Part shown: piece by piece, positions 43,942 to 53,722 of the stretch
Layout: the number at the start of each line of letters is the position of its first letter
Position numbering within the stretch: position 1 is the first letter of the stretch
Source of the DNA: CAJXZP01 sp963974475
GTDB taxonomy: Bacteria; Bacteroidota; Bacteroidia; Flavobacteriales_G; Salibacteraceae
Reading direction: 5' to 3'
DNA length: 64,000 bases
Assembly (NCBI GenBank): GCA_963974475.1
Contig: CAXBCR010000002.1
Location: forward strand, 248,001 to 312,000
Notes under the pieces: generated by a model
What the model was told of the DNA's origin: nothing
Database searches by the model: none
Seen by the model: the letters and a program-made list of their open reading frames with translations, nothing else
Program-made: the position numbers and the translations under genes

Positions 43942-46389
43942 ATGAATTTAGATATATTAGGATTAGGAGGAGTTATGGATCATGATACAGAGTTTATTCC
44001 ATTGTTTTCGAAAGATGACGAACAACGAATGAACAACGAGGAAGTACCTGAAATTTTATCTCTTTTGCCGTTACGTAATAATGTTCTTTTTCCAGGCGTG
44101 GTAATACCCATTACCGTGGGACGGGATATGTCCATTAAGTTGATTGAGGAGGCGATGCAAAATACCAAAACCATTGGTGTAGTGGCGCAAAAGGATTCAG
44201 ATACAGAAAACCCAAAAGCGGAAGATTTAAATAAGGTAGGTACTGTTGCGCGTATTATTAAGATGCTGAAAATGCCCGATGGTAGTAAAACCGTAATTAT
44301 TCAAGGAAAACGAAAGTTTCAAATTGAAGAGGTAGTGGAAACGGAGCCTTACTTTAAGGCAAAAGTTTCTGGAATTGTGGAAGCAGATTTAGTAAAGGGA
44401 GATCAACGTTTTGATGCCTTAATTGAATCGGTTTCGGATTTGGCCAATAAAATAATTCACGAATCACCCAATATTCCATCCGAAGCTACGGTTGCCATTA
44501 AAAATATTGAAAGTCCTTCATTTTTGGTAAACTTTATCGCCAGTAATTTGGATAGACCGGTAGAGATTAAGCAAGAGCTTTTATCTATTTCTGAATTACA
44601 TGCGAGGGCAGTCAAATTGTTAGAATTACTTACCGAAGAGTTGCAAATCTTAGAATTGAAGAACGATATTCAGAGTAAGGTAAAAGTCGACATTGATAAG
44701 CAGCAAAGAGAATATTTTTTAAACCAACAAATGCGTCAAATTCAAGAAGAATTGGGCGGTAATCCAGTAGATCAAGAATTACAAGAGTTTAAAAAACGGG
44801 CTAAAACCAAAAAATTCCCTAAAAAAATTAAAGAGACTTTTAAAAAGGAACTTTCAAAACTAGAACGGTTAAACCCATCTGGAGTAGAGTATTCGGTGCA
44901 GGCAAACTACATTGATACCATTTTAGAATTACCTTGGGGAGAGTTTACCGATGACAATTTTGATTTAAAACGGGCTTCCAAAGTATTGGATAAAGACCAT
45001 TTTGGATTAGAAAAAGTGAAGGAACGTATCTTGGAACATTTAGCGGTGTTGAAGATTAAAAAAGATATGAAAGCACCCATCTTATGTTTGGCAGGCCCTC
45101 CGGGAGTTGGAAAAACTTCCTTGGGTAAAAGTATTGCCGAAGCTTTGGGTAGAAATTACGTACGCATGTCCTTAGGTGGTTTACGCGATGAAGCAGAAAT
45201 TAGAGGTCACCGTAAAACATATATTGGTGCCATGCCAGGTCGGGTAATTCAAAGTCTAAAAAAAGCGGGTTCATCTAATCCTGTTTTTATTTTAGATGAA
45301 ATTGATAAAGTAGGCAATGGTGCGCATGGTGATCCATCATCTGCTTTATTGGAGGTGCTCGATCCAGAACAAAACAATGCTTTTTACGATAATTTCGTAG
45401 AAATGGAATACGATTTATCCAAAGTAATGTTTGTGGCTACAGCCAATAATTTGGGTGCGATTCAACCTGCTTTGCGTGATCGGCTAGAAATAATTGAAGT
45501 GAGCGGTTACACGGTTGAAGAGAAAACTCAAATTGCTAAAAAACACTTGATTCCACGTCAATTAAAAGAGCATGGAATTACGAAAGAACAATTTCAAGCA
45601 CCTAATAATACGATTGTAAAATTAGTAGAAGAATACACGCGTGAGTCAGGGGTTCGTAACTTGGAAAAACGAATTACTAAATTAATTCGCCAAACCGCCA
45701 AGCATCTTGCCATGGAGGAGGAATATGATACCGAAGTGAAACCTTCTGATTTAAAGGATATTATTGGGCCGGGTTATGCACGAAACAAATACGAAGGAAA
45801 TGATATTGCTGGTGTAGTTACCGGTTTAGCTTGGACTTCTGTAGGAGGAGATATTTTGTTTATTGAAACTTCTTTGACTCCAGGAAAAGGGGCGATTACA
45901 TTAACGGGGCAACTCGGTAGTGTTATGAAAGAATCCGCTACCGTAGCCATGCAATATTTAAAATCTCACGCCAAGGATTTAGGATTAAAACCGGAAGTTT
46001 TTGATAAATGGAATGTCCATTTACACGTGCCTGCTGGTGCTACTCCAAAAGATGGTCCCTCTGCAGGTATCACTATTTTTACTGCTTTAGCATCGTTGTT
46101 TACTCAACGTAAAGTAATGAACAAAATGGCGATGACAGGGGAGATTACCTTGCGTGGTAAAGTGTTGCCGGTTGGAGGAATTAAAGAAAAGATATTAGCC
46201 GCCAAACGTGCCAATATTAAAACCATTATTCTTTGTGAAGATAATCGTCAGGATATTGAAGAAATTGATGACCGTTATACTAAGGGTTTAACATTTCATT
46301 TTGTAAAGGAAATGGGACAAGTAATGGAATTGGCTTTGCTAAAATCTAAAGTGAAGAATCCAATTGATATTATGAAAAGTGTGAAGTAA
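43942..46389 (+). CDS. lon: ATP-dependent protease Lon
   Basis: An 815-residue LonA protease. The N-terminal LON domain covers about 36-235, the AAA+ module has Walker A GPPGVGKT at 385-392 and Walker B FILDEIDK, and the protease domain has the catalytic dyad Ser707 (DGPSAG) and Lys748 (GGIKEK). It degrades misfolded and regulatory proteins in the cytoplasm. An AGGAGG sequence lies just before an internal ATG at 43975, so translation might instead start there and shorten the protein by 11 residues. Confidence 0.97.
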   Translation: MNLDILGLGGVMDHDTEFIPLFSKDDEQRMNNEEVPEILSLLPLRNNVLFPGVVIPITVGRDMSIKLIEEAMQNTKTIGVVAQKDSDTENPKAEDLNKVGTVARIIKMLKMPDGSKTVIIQGKRKFQIEEVVETEPYFKAKVSGIVEADLVKGDQRFDALIESVSDLANKIIHESPNIPSEATVAIKNIESPSFLVNFIASNLDRPVEIKQELLSISELHARAVKLLELLTEELQILELKNDIQSKVKVDIDKQQREYFLNQQMRQIQEELGGNPVDQELQEFKKRAKTKKFPKKIKETFKKELSKLERLNPSGVEYSVQANYIDTILELPWGEFTDDNFDLKRASKVLDKDHFGLEKVKERILEHLAVLKIKKDMKAPILCLAGPPGVGKTSLGKSIAEALGRNYVRMSLGGLRDEAEIRGHRKTYIGAMPGRVIQSLKKAGSSNPVFILDEIDKVGNGAHGDPSSALLEVLDPEQNNAFYDNFVEMEYDLSKVMFVATANNLGAIQPALRDRLEIIEVSGYTVEEKTQIAKKHLIPRQLKEHGITKEQFQAPNNTIVKLVEEYTRESGVRNLEKRITKLIRQTAKHLAMEEEYDTEVKPSDLKDIIGPGYARNKYEGNDIAGVVTGLAWTSVGGDILFIETSLTPGKGAITLTGQLGSVMKESATVAMQYLKSHAKDLGLKPEVFDKWNVHLHVPAGATPKDGPSAGITIFTALASLFTQRKVMNKMAMTGEITLRGKVLPVGGIKEKILAAKRANIKTIILCEDNRQDIEEIDDRYTKGLTFHFVKEMGQVMELALLKSKVKNPIDIMKSVK

Positions 46390-46407
46390 AATTCATTTAC
46401 AGTATTT

Positions 46408-46438
46408 AAAAGGCGAGCATTGCTCGCCTTTTTTTTTC
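46408..46438 (+). terminator. Intrinsic terminator after lon
   Basis: AAAGGCGAGC and GCTCGCCTTT form a tight stem followed by a long T-run. Confidence 0.9.
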
Positions 46439-46468
46439 TATTAAAATCGGGAATTATTCCAAAAATGA

Positions 46469-47497
46469 TTAGAATAGCCCTTTCAATGTTTCGTTTAGTC
46501 GGTTAATCATCTCATCCGTTAAATCTAGATGGGTAACAAAACGCACTTTATTTCCTCCCATACTGGAAACCAAAATACCTTGTTCCTCCAATTTTGAAAT
46601 TACGTCTGTATCTTTTATGCCATTCACCGGTTCAAAAATTACGATATTCGTTTCAACCGGAATAATATTCTTTACCCAAGCAAGTCCTTTCAGAACTTGT
46701 TCGATAGCACTTGCACGTTGATGGTCAATTTCCAGGCGGTCAATATGATGGTCTAAAGCATAAATACCCGCAGCTGCTAGCGAACCAGCCTGACGCATAC
46801 CGCCACCAAAAGCTTTTCGGTACCTGCGTCCTAGATGAATGTGTTTTGTTGACCCCAATAAAATGGACCCTACAGGCGCACCAAGTCCTTTGGATAAACA
46901 AATGGAAATGGTGTCAAAAAGTTTCCCGTATTCCTTTGCAGAATGCTTGTTGGCTACAATGGCATTAAATAAACGTGCTCCATCTAGGTGATAGGCAAGT
47001 CCATGTTGTTGGCAGACTTCTTGTATTTGATTTAATTGTTCCAATCCCCAAGTGGTTCCTCCACCTTTATTACAGGTGTTTTCTAGAGATACCAATCTGG
47101 AAATAGGTTTGTGAATGTCATCTGGATAAATGTGATTTTCTACCTCTTTGGCTGAAAATTGACCGTAGTCAGAATGGATTAAACTAACCGAACAGCCCGA
47201 ATTCATACCAATTCCTCCTCCTTCATATTGATATATATGAGAAAAGTAATCGCAAATAATATCTTCACCTGGTTTAGTATGCACCTTTATGGCAATTTGA
47301 TTACTCATCGTTCCTGAAGGAACAAATAATGCAGCTTCCATTCCAAACATTTTTGCCGCCTTTGCTTCCAATGCATTTATGGTTGGGTCTTCACCAAAAA
47401 CATCGTCACCTACCGGAGCTGAGGACATTACCTCTTTCATTTCTTGGGTTGGTCGGGTTACCGTATCACTTCTTAAATCAATTATATTGGAAATCAT
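46469..47497 (-). CDS. ltaE: Low-specificity L-threonine aldolase
   Basis: A 342-residue PLP enzyme of the threonine aldolase family: IIDLRSDTVTRPTQEMKEVM at the N-terminus, FGMEAALFVPSGTMSNQIA, YHLDGARLFNA, and the PLP lysine in SICLSKGLGAPVGSIL near residue 206. It cleaves threonine or allo-threonine to glycine and acetaldehyde. It is a single gene, convergent with lon. Confidence 0.93.
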   Translation of the reverse strand: MISNIIDLRSDTVTRPTQEMKEVMSSAPVGDDVFGEDPTINALEAKAAKMFGMEAALFVPSGTMSNQIAIKVHTKPGEDIICDYFSHIYQYEGGGIGMNSGCSVSLIHSDYGQFSAKEVENHIYPDDIHKPISRLVSLENTCNKGGGTTWGLEQLNQIQEVCQQHGLAYHLDGARLFNAIVANKHSAKEYGKLFDTISICLSKGLGAPVGSILLGSTKHIHLGRRYRKAFGGGMRQAGSLAAAGIYALDHHIDRLEIDHQRASAIEQVLKGLAWVKNIIPVETNIVIFEPVNGIKDTDVISKLEEQGILVSSMGGNKVRFVTHLDLTDEMINRLNETLKGLF

Positions 47498-47664
47498 CTT
47501 CGTTGTTTTGAGTAAACGAATTTAAGAAAAACCAATACGTGTTTATCTATTTTTAGATAGAATAAAACCCAGATATTTTTGTGATTGATTTACAGATTTT
47601 TACAACTATTTTGGACAATAAATTAATAACCTAAAATTTAAGTCATTTACGTTCATTAAAAGCA

Positions 47665-47672
47665 TACTTTTG
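47665..47672 (+). promoter_or_regulatory. Bacteroidota -7 box for typA
   Basis: TACTTTTG fits TAnnTTTG and lies 18 bases before the typA ATG, giving a leader of about 10-12 bases. Confidence 0.55.
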
Positions 47673-47690
47673 CCGCTCAAAATTTAGAAC

Positions 47691-49451
47691 ATGCAATCAA
47701 TAAGAAACATCGCAATTATTGCTCACGTTGATCACGGGAAAACTACGTTGATGGATAAAATCATCCATGAATGTAACGCAATGGATCCACGTAAAGAAAC
47801 AGGAGAATTAATCATGGATTCCAACGACTTGGAACGTGAACGTGGAATTACTATTGTTTCTAAAAACGTATCAGTTAATTACAAAGACGTAAAAATCAAC
47901 TTGATTGATACTCCTGGTCACGCGGATTTTGGTGGTGAGGTAGAACGTGTATTGAAAATGGCTGATGGTGTTTTACTTTTGGTCGATGCTTTTGAAGGTG
48001 CTATGCCTCAAACGCGTTTTGTTTTAGGTAAGGCCTTAGAATTAGGTCTTAAACCAATCGTTGTAGTTAATAAAGTGGATAAAGAAAACTGTACTCCTGA
48101 TGTAGTTCATGAGCAAGTTTTTGATTTAATGTTCAACTTGGATGCTACCGAAGAACAATTGGATTTTGAAACGCTTTATGGTTCTTCTAAAGTAGGTTGG
48201 ATGAGTAAAGACCATACCCAACCAACAGATAATATTCGTCCACTTTTGGATACTATTATTGAAGTAATTCCAGAATCTCCTTACAGAGAAGGTACTCCTC
48301 AAATGCAAATTACGTCACTTGATTTCTCTGCTTTTGTTGGTCGTATCGCTATCGGTCGTGTTTTTAGAGGTGACTTAGAAATTGGTAAAGATTACACCTT
48401 ATGTAAACGTAATGGTGAAAAGAAAAAAGTTAGAATTAAAGAGCTTTCCGAATTTGTTGGTTTAGGAAAATTAAAAGTAGATCATATACGTTCTGGTGAT
48501 ATTTGTGCCGTTACAGGTATAGAAGGATTTGAAATTGGTGATACTATTGCCGATTTGAATGAGCCAGAGGAAATGCCTAGAATTTCTATTGATGAGCCTA
48601 CGATGAGTATGTTGTTTACTATTAACAACTCTCCATTTTTTGGTAAAGAAGGTAAATTTGTTACCTCTCGTCATTTAAGAGATCGTTTGTATAAAGAAAC
48701 GGAGAAAAACTTAGCGCTTAGAGTTGAGGATACAGATACGGAAGATAAGTTCAACGTTTTCGGACGTGGTGTACTTCATTTATCCGTATTGATTGAAACC
48801 ATGCGTAGAGAAGGATATGAGCTTCAAGTTGGAAAACCACAAGTAATTATTAAACAAATTGATGGTGTTAAATGTGAGCCTTACGAGGTGATGGTAATTG
48901 ATGTACCGGAAGAATACGCAAGTAAAGCGATTAACTTGGTAACGCAACGTAAAGGTGATTTAATGATTATGGAGCCAAAAGGTGATTTACAACATCTTGA
49001 GTTTTATATTCCTTCAAGAGGTATTATTGGTTTGCGTAACAATATGCTTACTGCTACTGCAGGACAGGCTATTATGACGCACCGTTTCAAAGAGTTTGCA
49101 CCTTATAAAGGTGAAATCACAGGAAGAAACAAAGGTGCTATTATTTCTATGGAAACTGGTGCTTCAACTGCTTTTGCCTTGAACCGTTTACAAGATAGGG
49201 GAATATTCTTTGTTGAACCTACAGAGGTGATTTATAAAGGTCAAGTTATTGGAGAACACTCTCGTGATAATGATTTGGAAATTAACTTGGTAAAAGGTAA
49301 GCAATTAACAAACATGCGTAAATCCGGAACGGATGAAGCAACCAAAATTGCACCGAAAATTAATTTCTCTCTAGAGGAATCAATGGAATACATCAAGGAT
49401 GATGAGTATTTAGAAATTACTCCTCTTAGTTTAAGAATGAGAAAGATTTAA
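47691..49451 (+). CDS. typA: Ribosome-associated GTPase TypA/BipA
   Basis: A 586-residue translational GTPase. The P-loop is AHVDHGKTT (11-19), with the switch region ERERGITIVSKNVSV, DTPGHADFGGEVERVL, and NKVDKENC. Domain II follows (about 200-300), then the EF-G-like domain III/V and the BipA-specific C-terminal domain. It binds ribosomes and is needed for growth under stress or low temperature. It is followed by a strong bidirectional terminator. Confidence 0.97.
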   Translation: MQSIRNIAIIAHVDHGKTTLMDKIIHECNAMDPRKETGELIMDSNDLERERGITIVSKNVSVNYKDVKINLIDTPGHADFGGEVERVLKMADGVLLLVDAFEGAMPQTRFVLGKALELGLKPIVVVNKVDKENCTPDVVHEQVFDLMFNLDATEEQLDFETLYGSSKVGWMSKDHTQPTDNIRPLLDTIIEVIPESPYREGTPQMQITSLDFSAFVGRIAIGRVFRGDLEIGKDYTLCKRNGEKKKVRIKELSEFVGLGKLKVDHIRSGDICAVTGIEGFEIGDTIADLNEPEEMPRISIDEPTMSMLFTINNSPFFGKEGKFVTSRHLRDRLYKETEKNLALRVEDTDTEDKFNVFGRGVLHLSVLIETMRREGYELQVGKPQVIIKQIDGVKCEPYEVMVIDVPEEYASKAINLVTQRKGDLMIMEPKGDLQHLEFYIPSRGIIGLRNNMLTATAGQAIMTHRFKEFAPYKGEITGRNKGAIISMETGASTAFALNRLQDRGIFFVEPTEVIYKGQVIGEHSRDNDLEINLVKGKQLTNMRKSGTDEATKIAPKINFSLEESMEYIKDDEYLEITPLSLRMRKI

Positions 49452-49471
49452 TCTGACTCTTAAAAATACCA

Positions 49472-49510
49472 AAAAAAATCCGAAGTACTTCACGTACTTC
49501 GGATTTTTTT
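49472..49510. terminator. Bidirectional terminator between typA and lipoprotein gene
   Basis: AAATCCGAAGTAC and GTACTTCGGATTT form a perfect stem with A-runs and T-runs on both sides. It serves both convergent genes. Confidence 0.9.
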
Positions 49511-49524
49511 TGCGCTCAACTGTG

Positions 49525-50337
49525 CTATAATCTGCGGTAAACTTTTAGCAATTTATAGCCTTGTGTGGAATCATAAATAATATATAATTGACCAATGCTT
49601 TGGTCGCAAGCTAAGAACATCTGAGCGTTTGCTGTTTCCATAGATGGCCAATTTGAAAATTCAAATGGTTTTACCAATTGTGAAGTATGCGGTAGTTTAT
49701 CGCAACTTTGGGTTGAAAAAATTAATGGTGGAACAAATTTAGCAACTACCAAAGATTGCTCTCCTGAGCAAACAGATTTACCTTCATCTACCCGTAAGGA
49801 TAAATCCTTTCCAAATAGTAATTTATTGTCTTTTTCACAATTATTGGTAGTGGACCAAATGGATAGCCATTGCACCGCAGGTTCACCTGGTTTTGAATAC
49901 TCTTGAAGAATATTAACTAATTTCCAATTGGTGTTGGCCAAAAGAGACATGTTATTATGTTCTATTGTTTGGTTGATATCACCATCCGTAGGGAGGTGAA
50001 TTTTTGGATATTCACCTTTTTCTACTTGGCTTAATTCCCAATTGCTGGTATCATATTTATCAATAAAAATATAATAATCACCTTCTTCAAAAATTTTAGG
50101 GCTTTTGTAATGACCTATTAAATCTGAACTCATAGTAGCCAAAACATTATGCCCTGTGAGCCAATCCTGTGGCGTCTTGAAAATTTGGATGCGAGCCTGC
50201 ACGACTGCTTCCTTATCCTTATTATATACATTTCCTTCAAATGCAAATAAGTCCGCGCGATGACAGGAGGAAGAAAATAGGAGGGGGAGGAACATAAAGA
50301 TTCCTAAGAACCTTAATTTATGGTGAAACGTATTCAT
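49525..50337 (-). CDS. Putative lipoprotein, paralogue 1
   Basis: A 270-residue protein (start 50337, MNTFHHKLRF; a TATGTTTG box at 50358-50365 excludes the longer frame). The lipoprotein signal ends at SSSCH (Cys near residue 25). The mature part begins with a beta-sandwich-like domain (FAFEGNVYNKDKEAVVQARIQIF) and has many conserved Trp and Cys positions shared with the gene at 50506-51324, such as QDWLTGHNV, SLLANTNWKLVNI, AVQWLSIWSTTNNC. The function is unknown, probably surface or envelope. Confidence 0.75.
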   Translation of the reverse strand: MNTFHHKLRFLGIFMFLPLLFSSSCHRADLFAFEGNVYNKDKEAVVQARIQIFKTPQDWLTGHNVLATMSSDLIGHYKSPKIFEEGDYYIFIDKYDTSNWELSQVEKGEYPKIHLPTDGDINQTIEHNNMSLLANTNWKLVNILQEYSKPGEPAVQWLSIWSTTNNCEKDNKLLFGKDLSLRVDEGKSVCSGEQSLVVAKFVPPLIFSTQSCDKLPHTSQLVKPFEFSNWPSMETANAQMFLACDQSIGQLYIIYDSTQGYKLLKVYRRL

Positions 50338-50357
50338 AGTAGTGTATTTAGTGAATA

Positions 50358-50365
50358 CAAACATA
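50358..50365 (-). promoter_or_regulatory. Bacteroidota -7 box for lipoprotein paralogue 1
   Basis: Minus-strand TATGTTTG fits TAnnTTTG and lies 20 bases before the ATG at 50337. It decides that start. Confidence 0.55.
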
Positions 50366-50505
50366 GAAATACATGTGCGGAATAGGAGTTCTACAAATTC
50401 AAAATGTTCAAATTATGAGTCATCGCTTATTAGTTATCAGTATTTTACATAATGCTTTAACTAAAATGTCAATGAGAAAGAAGGGAAAAGAATTATTAGA
50501 AGGGG

Positions 50506-51324
50506 TTATCTTCTTGAGTATACTTCTAGTACCATTAATCCGGTAGTTGCTTTATACAGAATATACATTTGACCAATACTTTGGTTACAAGATAAAAACA
50601 TTCGTCCTTCCTTTGCTTTCATTTCCGGCCAATTAGAATATTCAAATTCTTTGACATCTTGAGAAGTGTTAGGTAAATTGGTGCAACTGTTCATTCCAAA
50701 AATTATAGGGGGAACAAAATCAGCGATTACGGTTTGTTGGCGTCCCGAACAAATGGATTTTCCCTCGGAAATTAGCATAGTCAAATCCTTATTGAAGGTG
50801 ATGTAATTATCTCTTTTACAATAACTAACACTAGACCAAATGGATTGCCATTCAATGGCTGTTTCACCTGGTTTGGTGTATTCTCTGTGTACATTAGTTA
50901 ATACCCAATTGGTGTTAGCCATGAGCGACATGTTATTAAAGTCAACTACATATTGTTTGTTTGCATCCGATGGGATAGAAACTTTAGGATAAATTCCTTG
51001 TTCTACCTTTCGTATTTCCCAATTGCTAGAATCCAACTTTTCTACGAAAATGTAATAATCTCCGGATTCAAATATTTTTTCGCTTTCAAAATAGCCAGCC
51101 TTATCTGAATTCATGGTAGCAATAACGTTGTGACCGGTCAACCAATCTTCAGGAGATTCGAATATTTGAATAGTAGCTCCAACAACCACTTCGTTGTCTG
51201 GATTTACAACAGTACCTGTATAAGCAAATAGCTCTGGCTTTCTATTACAAGAACTAGCTAGTACTGCGATTAAAGCGATGTAGATAACGCTTTTCAATTG
51301 ATAGTATAGGTGTGCGGAATTCAT
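50506..51324 (-). CDS. Putative lipoprotein, paralogue 2
   Basis: A 272-residue lipoprotein with lipobox LASSC (Cys near residue 26). It is a tandem paralogue of the gene at 49525-50337 with matching blocks through its whole length: FAYTGTVVNPDNEVVVGATIQ, EDWLTGHNVIATM, SLMANTNWVLTNV, AIEWQSIWSSVSYC, CSGRQQTVIADFVPPIIF, FLSCNQSIGQMYILY. The pair probably arose by gene duplication. Function is unknown. Confidence 0.75.
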   Translation of the reverse strand: MNSAHLYYQLKSVIYIALIAVLASSCNRKPELFAYTGTVVNPDNEVVVGATIQIFESPEDWLTGHNVIATMNSDKAGYFESEKIFESGDYYIFVEKLDSSNWEIRKVEQGIYPKVSIPSDANKQYVVDFNNMSLMANTNWVLTNVHREYTKPGETAIEWQSIWSSVSYCKRDNYITFNKDLTMLISEGKSICSGRQQTVIADFVPPIIFGMNSCTNLPNTSQDVKEFEYSNWPEMKAKEGRMFLSCNQSIGQMYILYKATTGLMVLEVYSRR

Positions 51325-51664
51325 GTGACAATATTAAGGTGCAACTAAGGAATGTGAAAGAAATTCATCACATTGTTATCAATATCGCCCCATTTATTTT
51401 AATTATATGGTCAAAACAGCATTGAATTTTGGCTGTAAATTCCAATTAGGCTAGTTTAAAAAGCTAAAAACAAATGGATTAAGTGTATCATTGAATGATA
51501 TGGTTCAAAACGTCAGAAATTAAAGTAGGATTAGCCAAAGCGGTTATATTTGAACGATGATTGAGTAGGAGAACCTAAACCTCCGCTTAAATCGTACAAA
51601 ACTTAAAAGCACGGGCAACTAATTTGAAAAAATATACATCATACTCAAAGAATCTGATTAAAGA
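51325..51664. other. Divergent region before sigma factor 2
   Basis: A 340-bp AT-rich gap with no gene seen. It contains a plus-strand TATATTTG box at 51545-51552, giving the sigma gene a leader of about 105 bases. Confidence 0.5.
51545..51552 (+). promoter_or_regulatory. Candidate -7 box for sigma factor 2
   Basis: TATATTTG fits TAnnTTTG and is the only such box in the gap before 51665. Confidence 0.4.
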
Positions 51665-52204
51665 ATGACGGATGAGGAATTGATACAAGCATGTCTGAAG
51701 AATGATGGCCGTGCCCAAAAGACTTTATTCGATACATTCTCTCCCAAAATGATGGGGGTGTGTTTGAGATATGCCAAAGATAAAGAGGAAGCTGATGACA
51801 TGCTTCAAGTTGGATTCATAAAGGTCTTTCAAAAATTGAGCTCCTATAGTGGAACAGGTTCTCTGGGAGGTTGGATACATCGCACCGTGGTGAATACGTG
51901 TCTAGATTTAATTCGCAAGAATAGTAAGTTTAGATTTAATGTGGAGATTGAAAATGTGGATTATCTGGTGCATCAAGAGGAGTCGGCTTCATCAGGCATT
52001 CGGACCAAAGAATTGCTTTCATTAGTGCAACAATTGCCAGAAGGTTATCGAGTTGTGTTTAACATGTTTGCCATTGAAGGGTATGGACATAAAGAAATTG
52101 CTAAAACGTTAGGCATTTCGGAAAACACATCCAAATCTCAATATAGAAAGGCACGTTTATGGTTGCAAAAAGCAATTATTGAATTGGATGAAATAAAAAA
52201 TTAG
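51665..52204 (+). CDS. ECF (sigma-70 family) RNA polymerase sigma factor 2
   Basis: A 179-residue ECF sigma factor. Region 2 is at about 20-85 (LFDTFSPKMMGVCLRYAKDKEEADDMLQVGFIKVFQKL, GGWIHRTVVNTCLDLIRK). Region 4 is at about 115-170 (LPEGYRVVFNMFAIEGYGHKEIAKTLGISENTSKSQYRKAR). It is followed after 14 bases by a membrane protein, as the first sigma gene at 476-1045 is. The two sigma/partner pairs are probably paralogous systems. Confidence 0.93.
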   Translation: MTDEELIQACLKNDGRAQKTLFDTFSPKMMGVCLRYAKDKEEADDMLQVGFIKVFQKLSSYSGTGSLGGWIHRTVVNTCLDLIRKNSKFRFNVEIENVDYLVHQEESASSGIRTKELLSLVQQLPEGYRVVFNMFAIEGYGHKEIAKTLGISENTSKSQYRKARLWLQKAIIELDEIKN

Positions 52205-52218
52205 AATAATTAATTAAA

Positions 52219-53325
52219 GTGAGTAATAAGGATAATATAAAGGATTTATTTAGCGAAAAGTTTCAAAATTTTGAAGCTGAAGTGGATGCTAATGCCTGGA
52301 GTAAAATTCAACAAGGAATTCAGGTTTTACCTAATCCACCGGTTGCAAGTCATTCTATTTGGAGTGCCACCACAATTGGAATAGCGGTATTATCTGGATT
52401 GGTAATCGCAGTGGCCGGAACAATGTGGTTGAAATCGGGTGCTACGGAGGCGGTGAATAATACACCGGTTGTTATTGAAAATATAGCTAAGCCTACTTCT
52501 GCTGCAGAGGAAGAAAGCCAAATTAATGAAACAGAGGAAAAAGCGACTTTGGAAGTAAGTAAAGTATCGGAACCGGAAATTAAGATTGAACAGGAAGTTT
52601 CGGAACCTTTGACTACGATTGAAAAAACCGTAAAAACAGAGGATGAAATTGTAGAAGCTTCAGAAGAAGTACTAGAAACTTCAATAATTCAAAATACAAG
52701 CAATGGCAGTGTATCTGCGAATGCTAAGGATGTGACAAACGTTATTTCTAAAGCTCCAGAAACCATTATTATTAAAGACCAATCTAAAGTGGTGGCCTCA
52801 CCTATGGGTGGAAATGCACCATTAACGGTTTCATTTACCTCCATGGCTGAAGTATCGCAAATTAAATGGAAATTTGATGATGGAACAGAATCGGATGAAC
52901 TTGCTCCGGTACACGTTTACGAGGAACCTGGTGTGTATTTTGTAACGATGTTGGCCGAATTAACGGATGGTACTGTAACCATGGATAAAGCGGTGGTAGA
53001 AGTGAAGGAAACGCCAGTGGTCGTAGATGATAATGTGCAACCTTCAGAAATTTTTGTTCCTAATGTGTTTACTCCAAATGGAGATGGAGAAAATGATGCT
53101 TTGATTATTAAAGTGAAAGAAGTGGAATCATTTACTATTTCTATTTACTCGGTTAATGGGAAACTTGTTTTTACCAGTGAGGACCCTTCTAATAATTGGA
53201 GTGGAGTGGATTTATCTGGTAATAAACTCGAAGACGGGGTGTTCTACTACCTAGTAAATGCCATAGGGTTGGATGGAAAGGTATATGCCCCAAAAGGATA
53301 TATATCGCTGAGAACTAAGAATTAA
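52219..53325 (+). CDS. Anti-sigma-like membrane protein with PKD and gliding-type C-terminal domain
   Basis: A 368-residue protein starting at GTG. Residues 1-44 are polar and presumably cytoplasmic (LFSEKFQNFEAEVDANAWSKI). One transmembrane helix at about 46-68 is followed by a long Glu/Ser/Val-rich linker, a PKD module at about 195-270 (SFTSMAEVSQIKWKFDDGTESDELAPVHVYEEPG), and a gliding-associated C-terminal domain at about 275-368 (IFVPNVFTPNGDGENDAL). It has no cleavable signal peptide. Pairing with an ECF sigma gene and this topology suggest that an outer-surface or periplasmic sensing module is tied to an intracellular sigma-binding tail; that role is inferred. Confidence 0.75.
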   Translation: MSNKDNIKDLFSEKFQNFEAEVDANAWSKIQQGIQVLPNPPVASHSIWSATTIGIAVLSGLVIAVAGTMWLKSGATEAVNNTPVVIENIAKPTSAAEEESQINETEEKATLEVSKVSEPEIKIEQEVSEPLTTIEKTVKTEDEIVEASEEVLETSIIQNTSNGSVSANAKDVTNVISKAPETIIIKDQSKVVASPMGGNAPLTVSFTSMAEVSQIKWKFDDGTESDELAPVHVYEEPGVYFVTMLAELTDGTVTMDKAVVEVKETPVVVDDNVQPSEIFVPNVFTPNGDGENDALIIKVKEVESFTISIYSVNGKLVFTSEDPSNNWSGVDLSGNKLEDGVFYYLVNAIGLDGKVYAPKGYISLRTKN

Positions 53326-53366
53326 TAATGAGAATATAATCCGTGAGAAAGATTATAGGGTTTACG

Positions 53367-53405
53367 AAAAGCCTCTGAATACAAGTTATTCAGAGGCTTT
53401 TTTTG
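53367..53405 (+). terminator. Intrinsic terminator after sigma-2 operon
   Basis: AAAAGCCTCTGAAT and ATTCAGAGGCTTTT form a 14-bp stem with a T-run after it. Confidence 0.9.
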
Positions 53406-53646
53406 TTTTGTGATTTTGGTAGATAGCGAATTTACCATCAGAGTAATTCTTTCTCCATAAGCGCTAAATAAGGCTAGACTTGGTTTAAATAATAGCGTGG
53501 ATTTAGCATATATGCAATTGAATGATTGCTTGCCACTGGATGGTGCGGGCGGGTGATTTAGGTGCGTATTGGTTTGAATAATTCAAGTTGGGAATAGTAA
53601 ACAACCGGATGCATTAATAAGTGGTATAAATGCGATGTTAGCGTAT
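53406..53646. other. Non-coding gap between convergent operons
   Basis: No open frame, repeat or RNA was recognised between the two terminators. Confidence 0.4.
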
Positions 53647-53683
53647 AAAAAAAGTCCTTGAGAAATCATTCTCAAGGACTTTT
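53647..53683 (-). terminator. Intrinsic terminator of M16 operon
   Basis: AAAAGTCCTTGAGAA pairs exactly with TTCTCAAGGACTTTT around a four-base loop. An A-run on the plus strand gives the minus-strand T-run. Confidence 0.9.
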
Positions 53684-53722
53684 GTATAAATTATAAAACG
53701 AGCTAAACTCGAAATAATCGAA

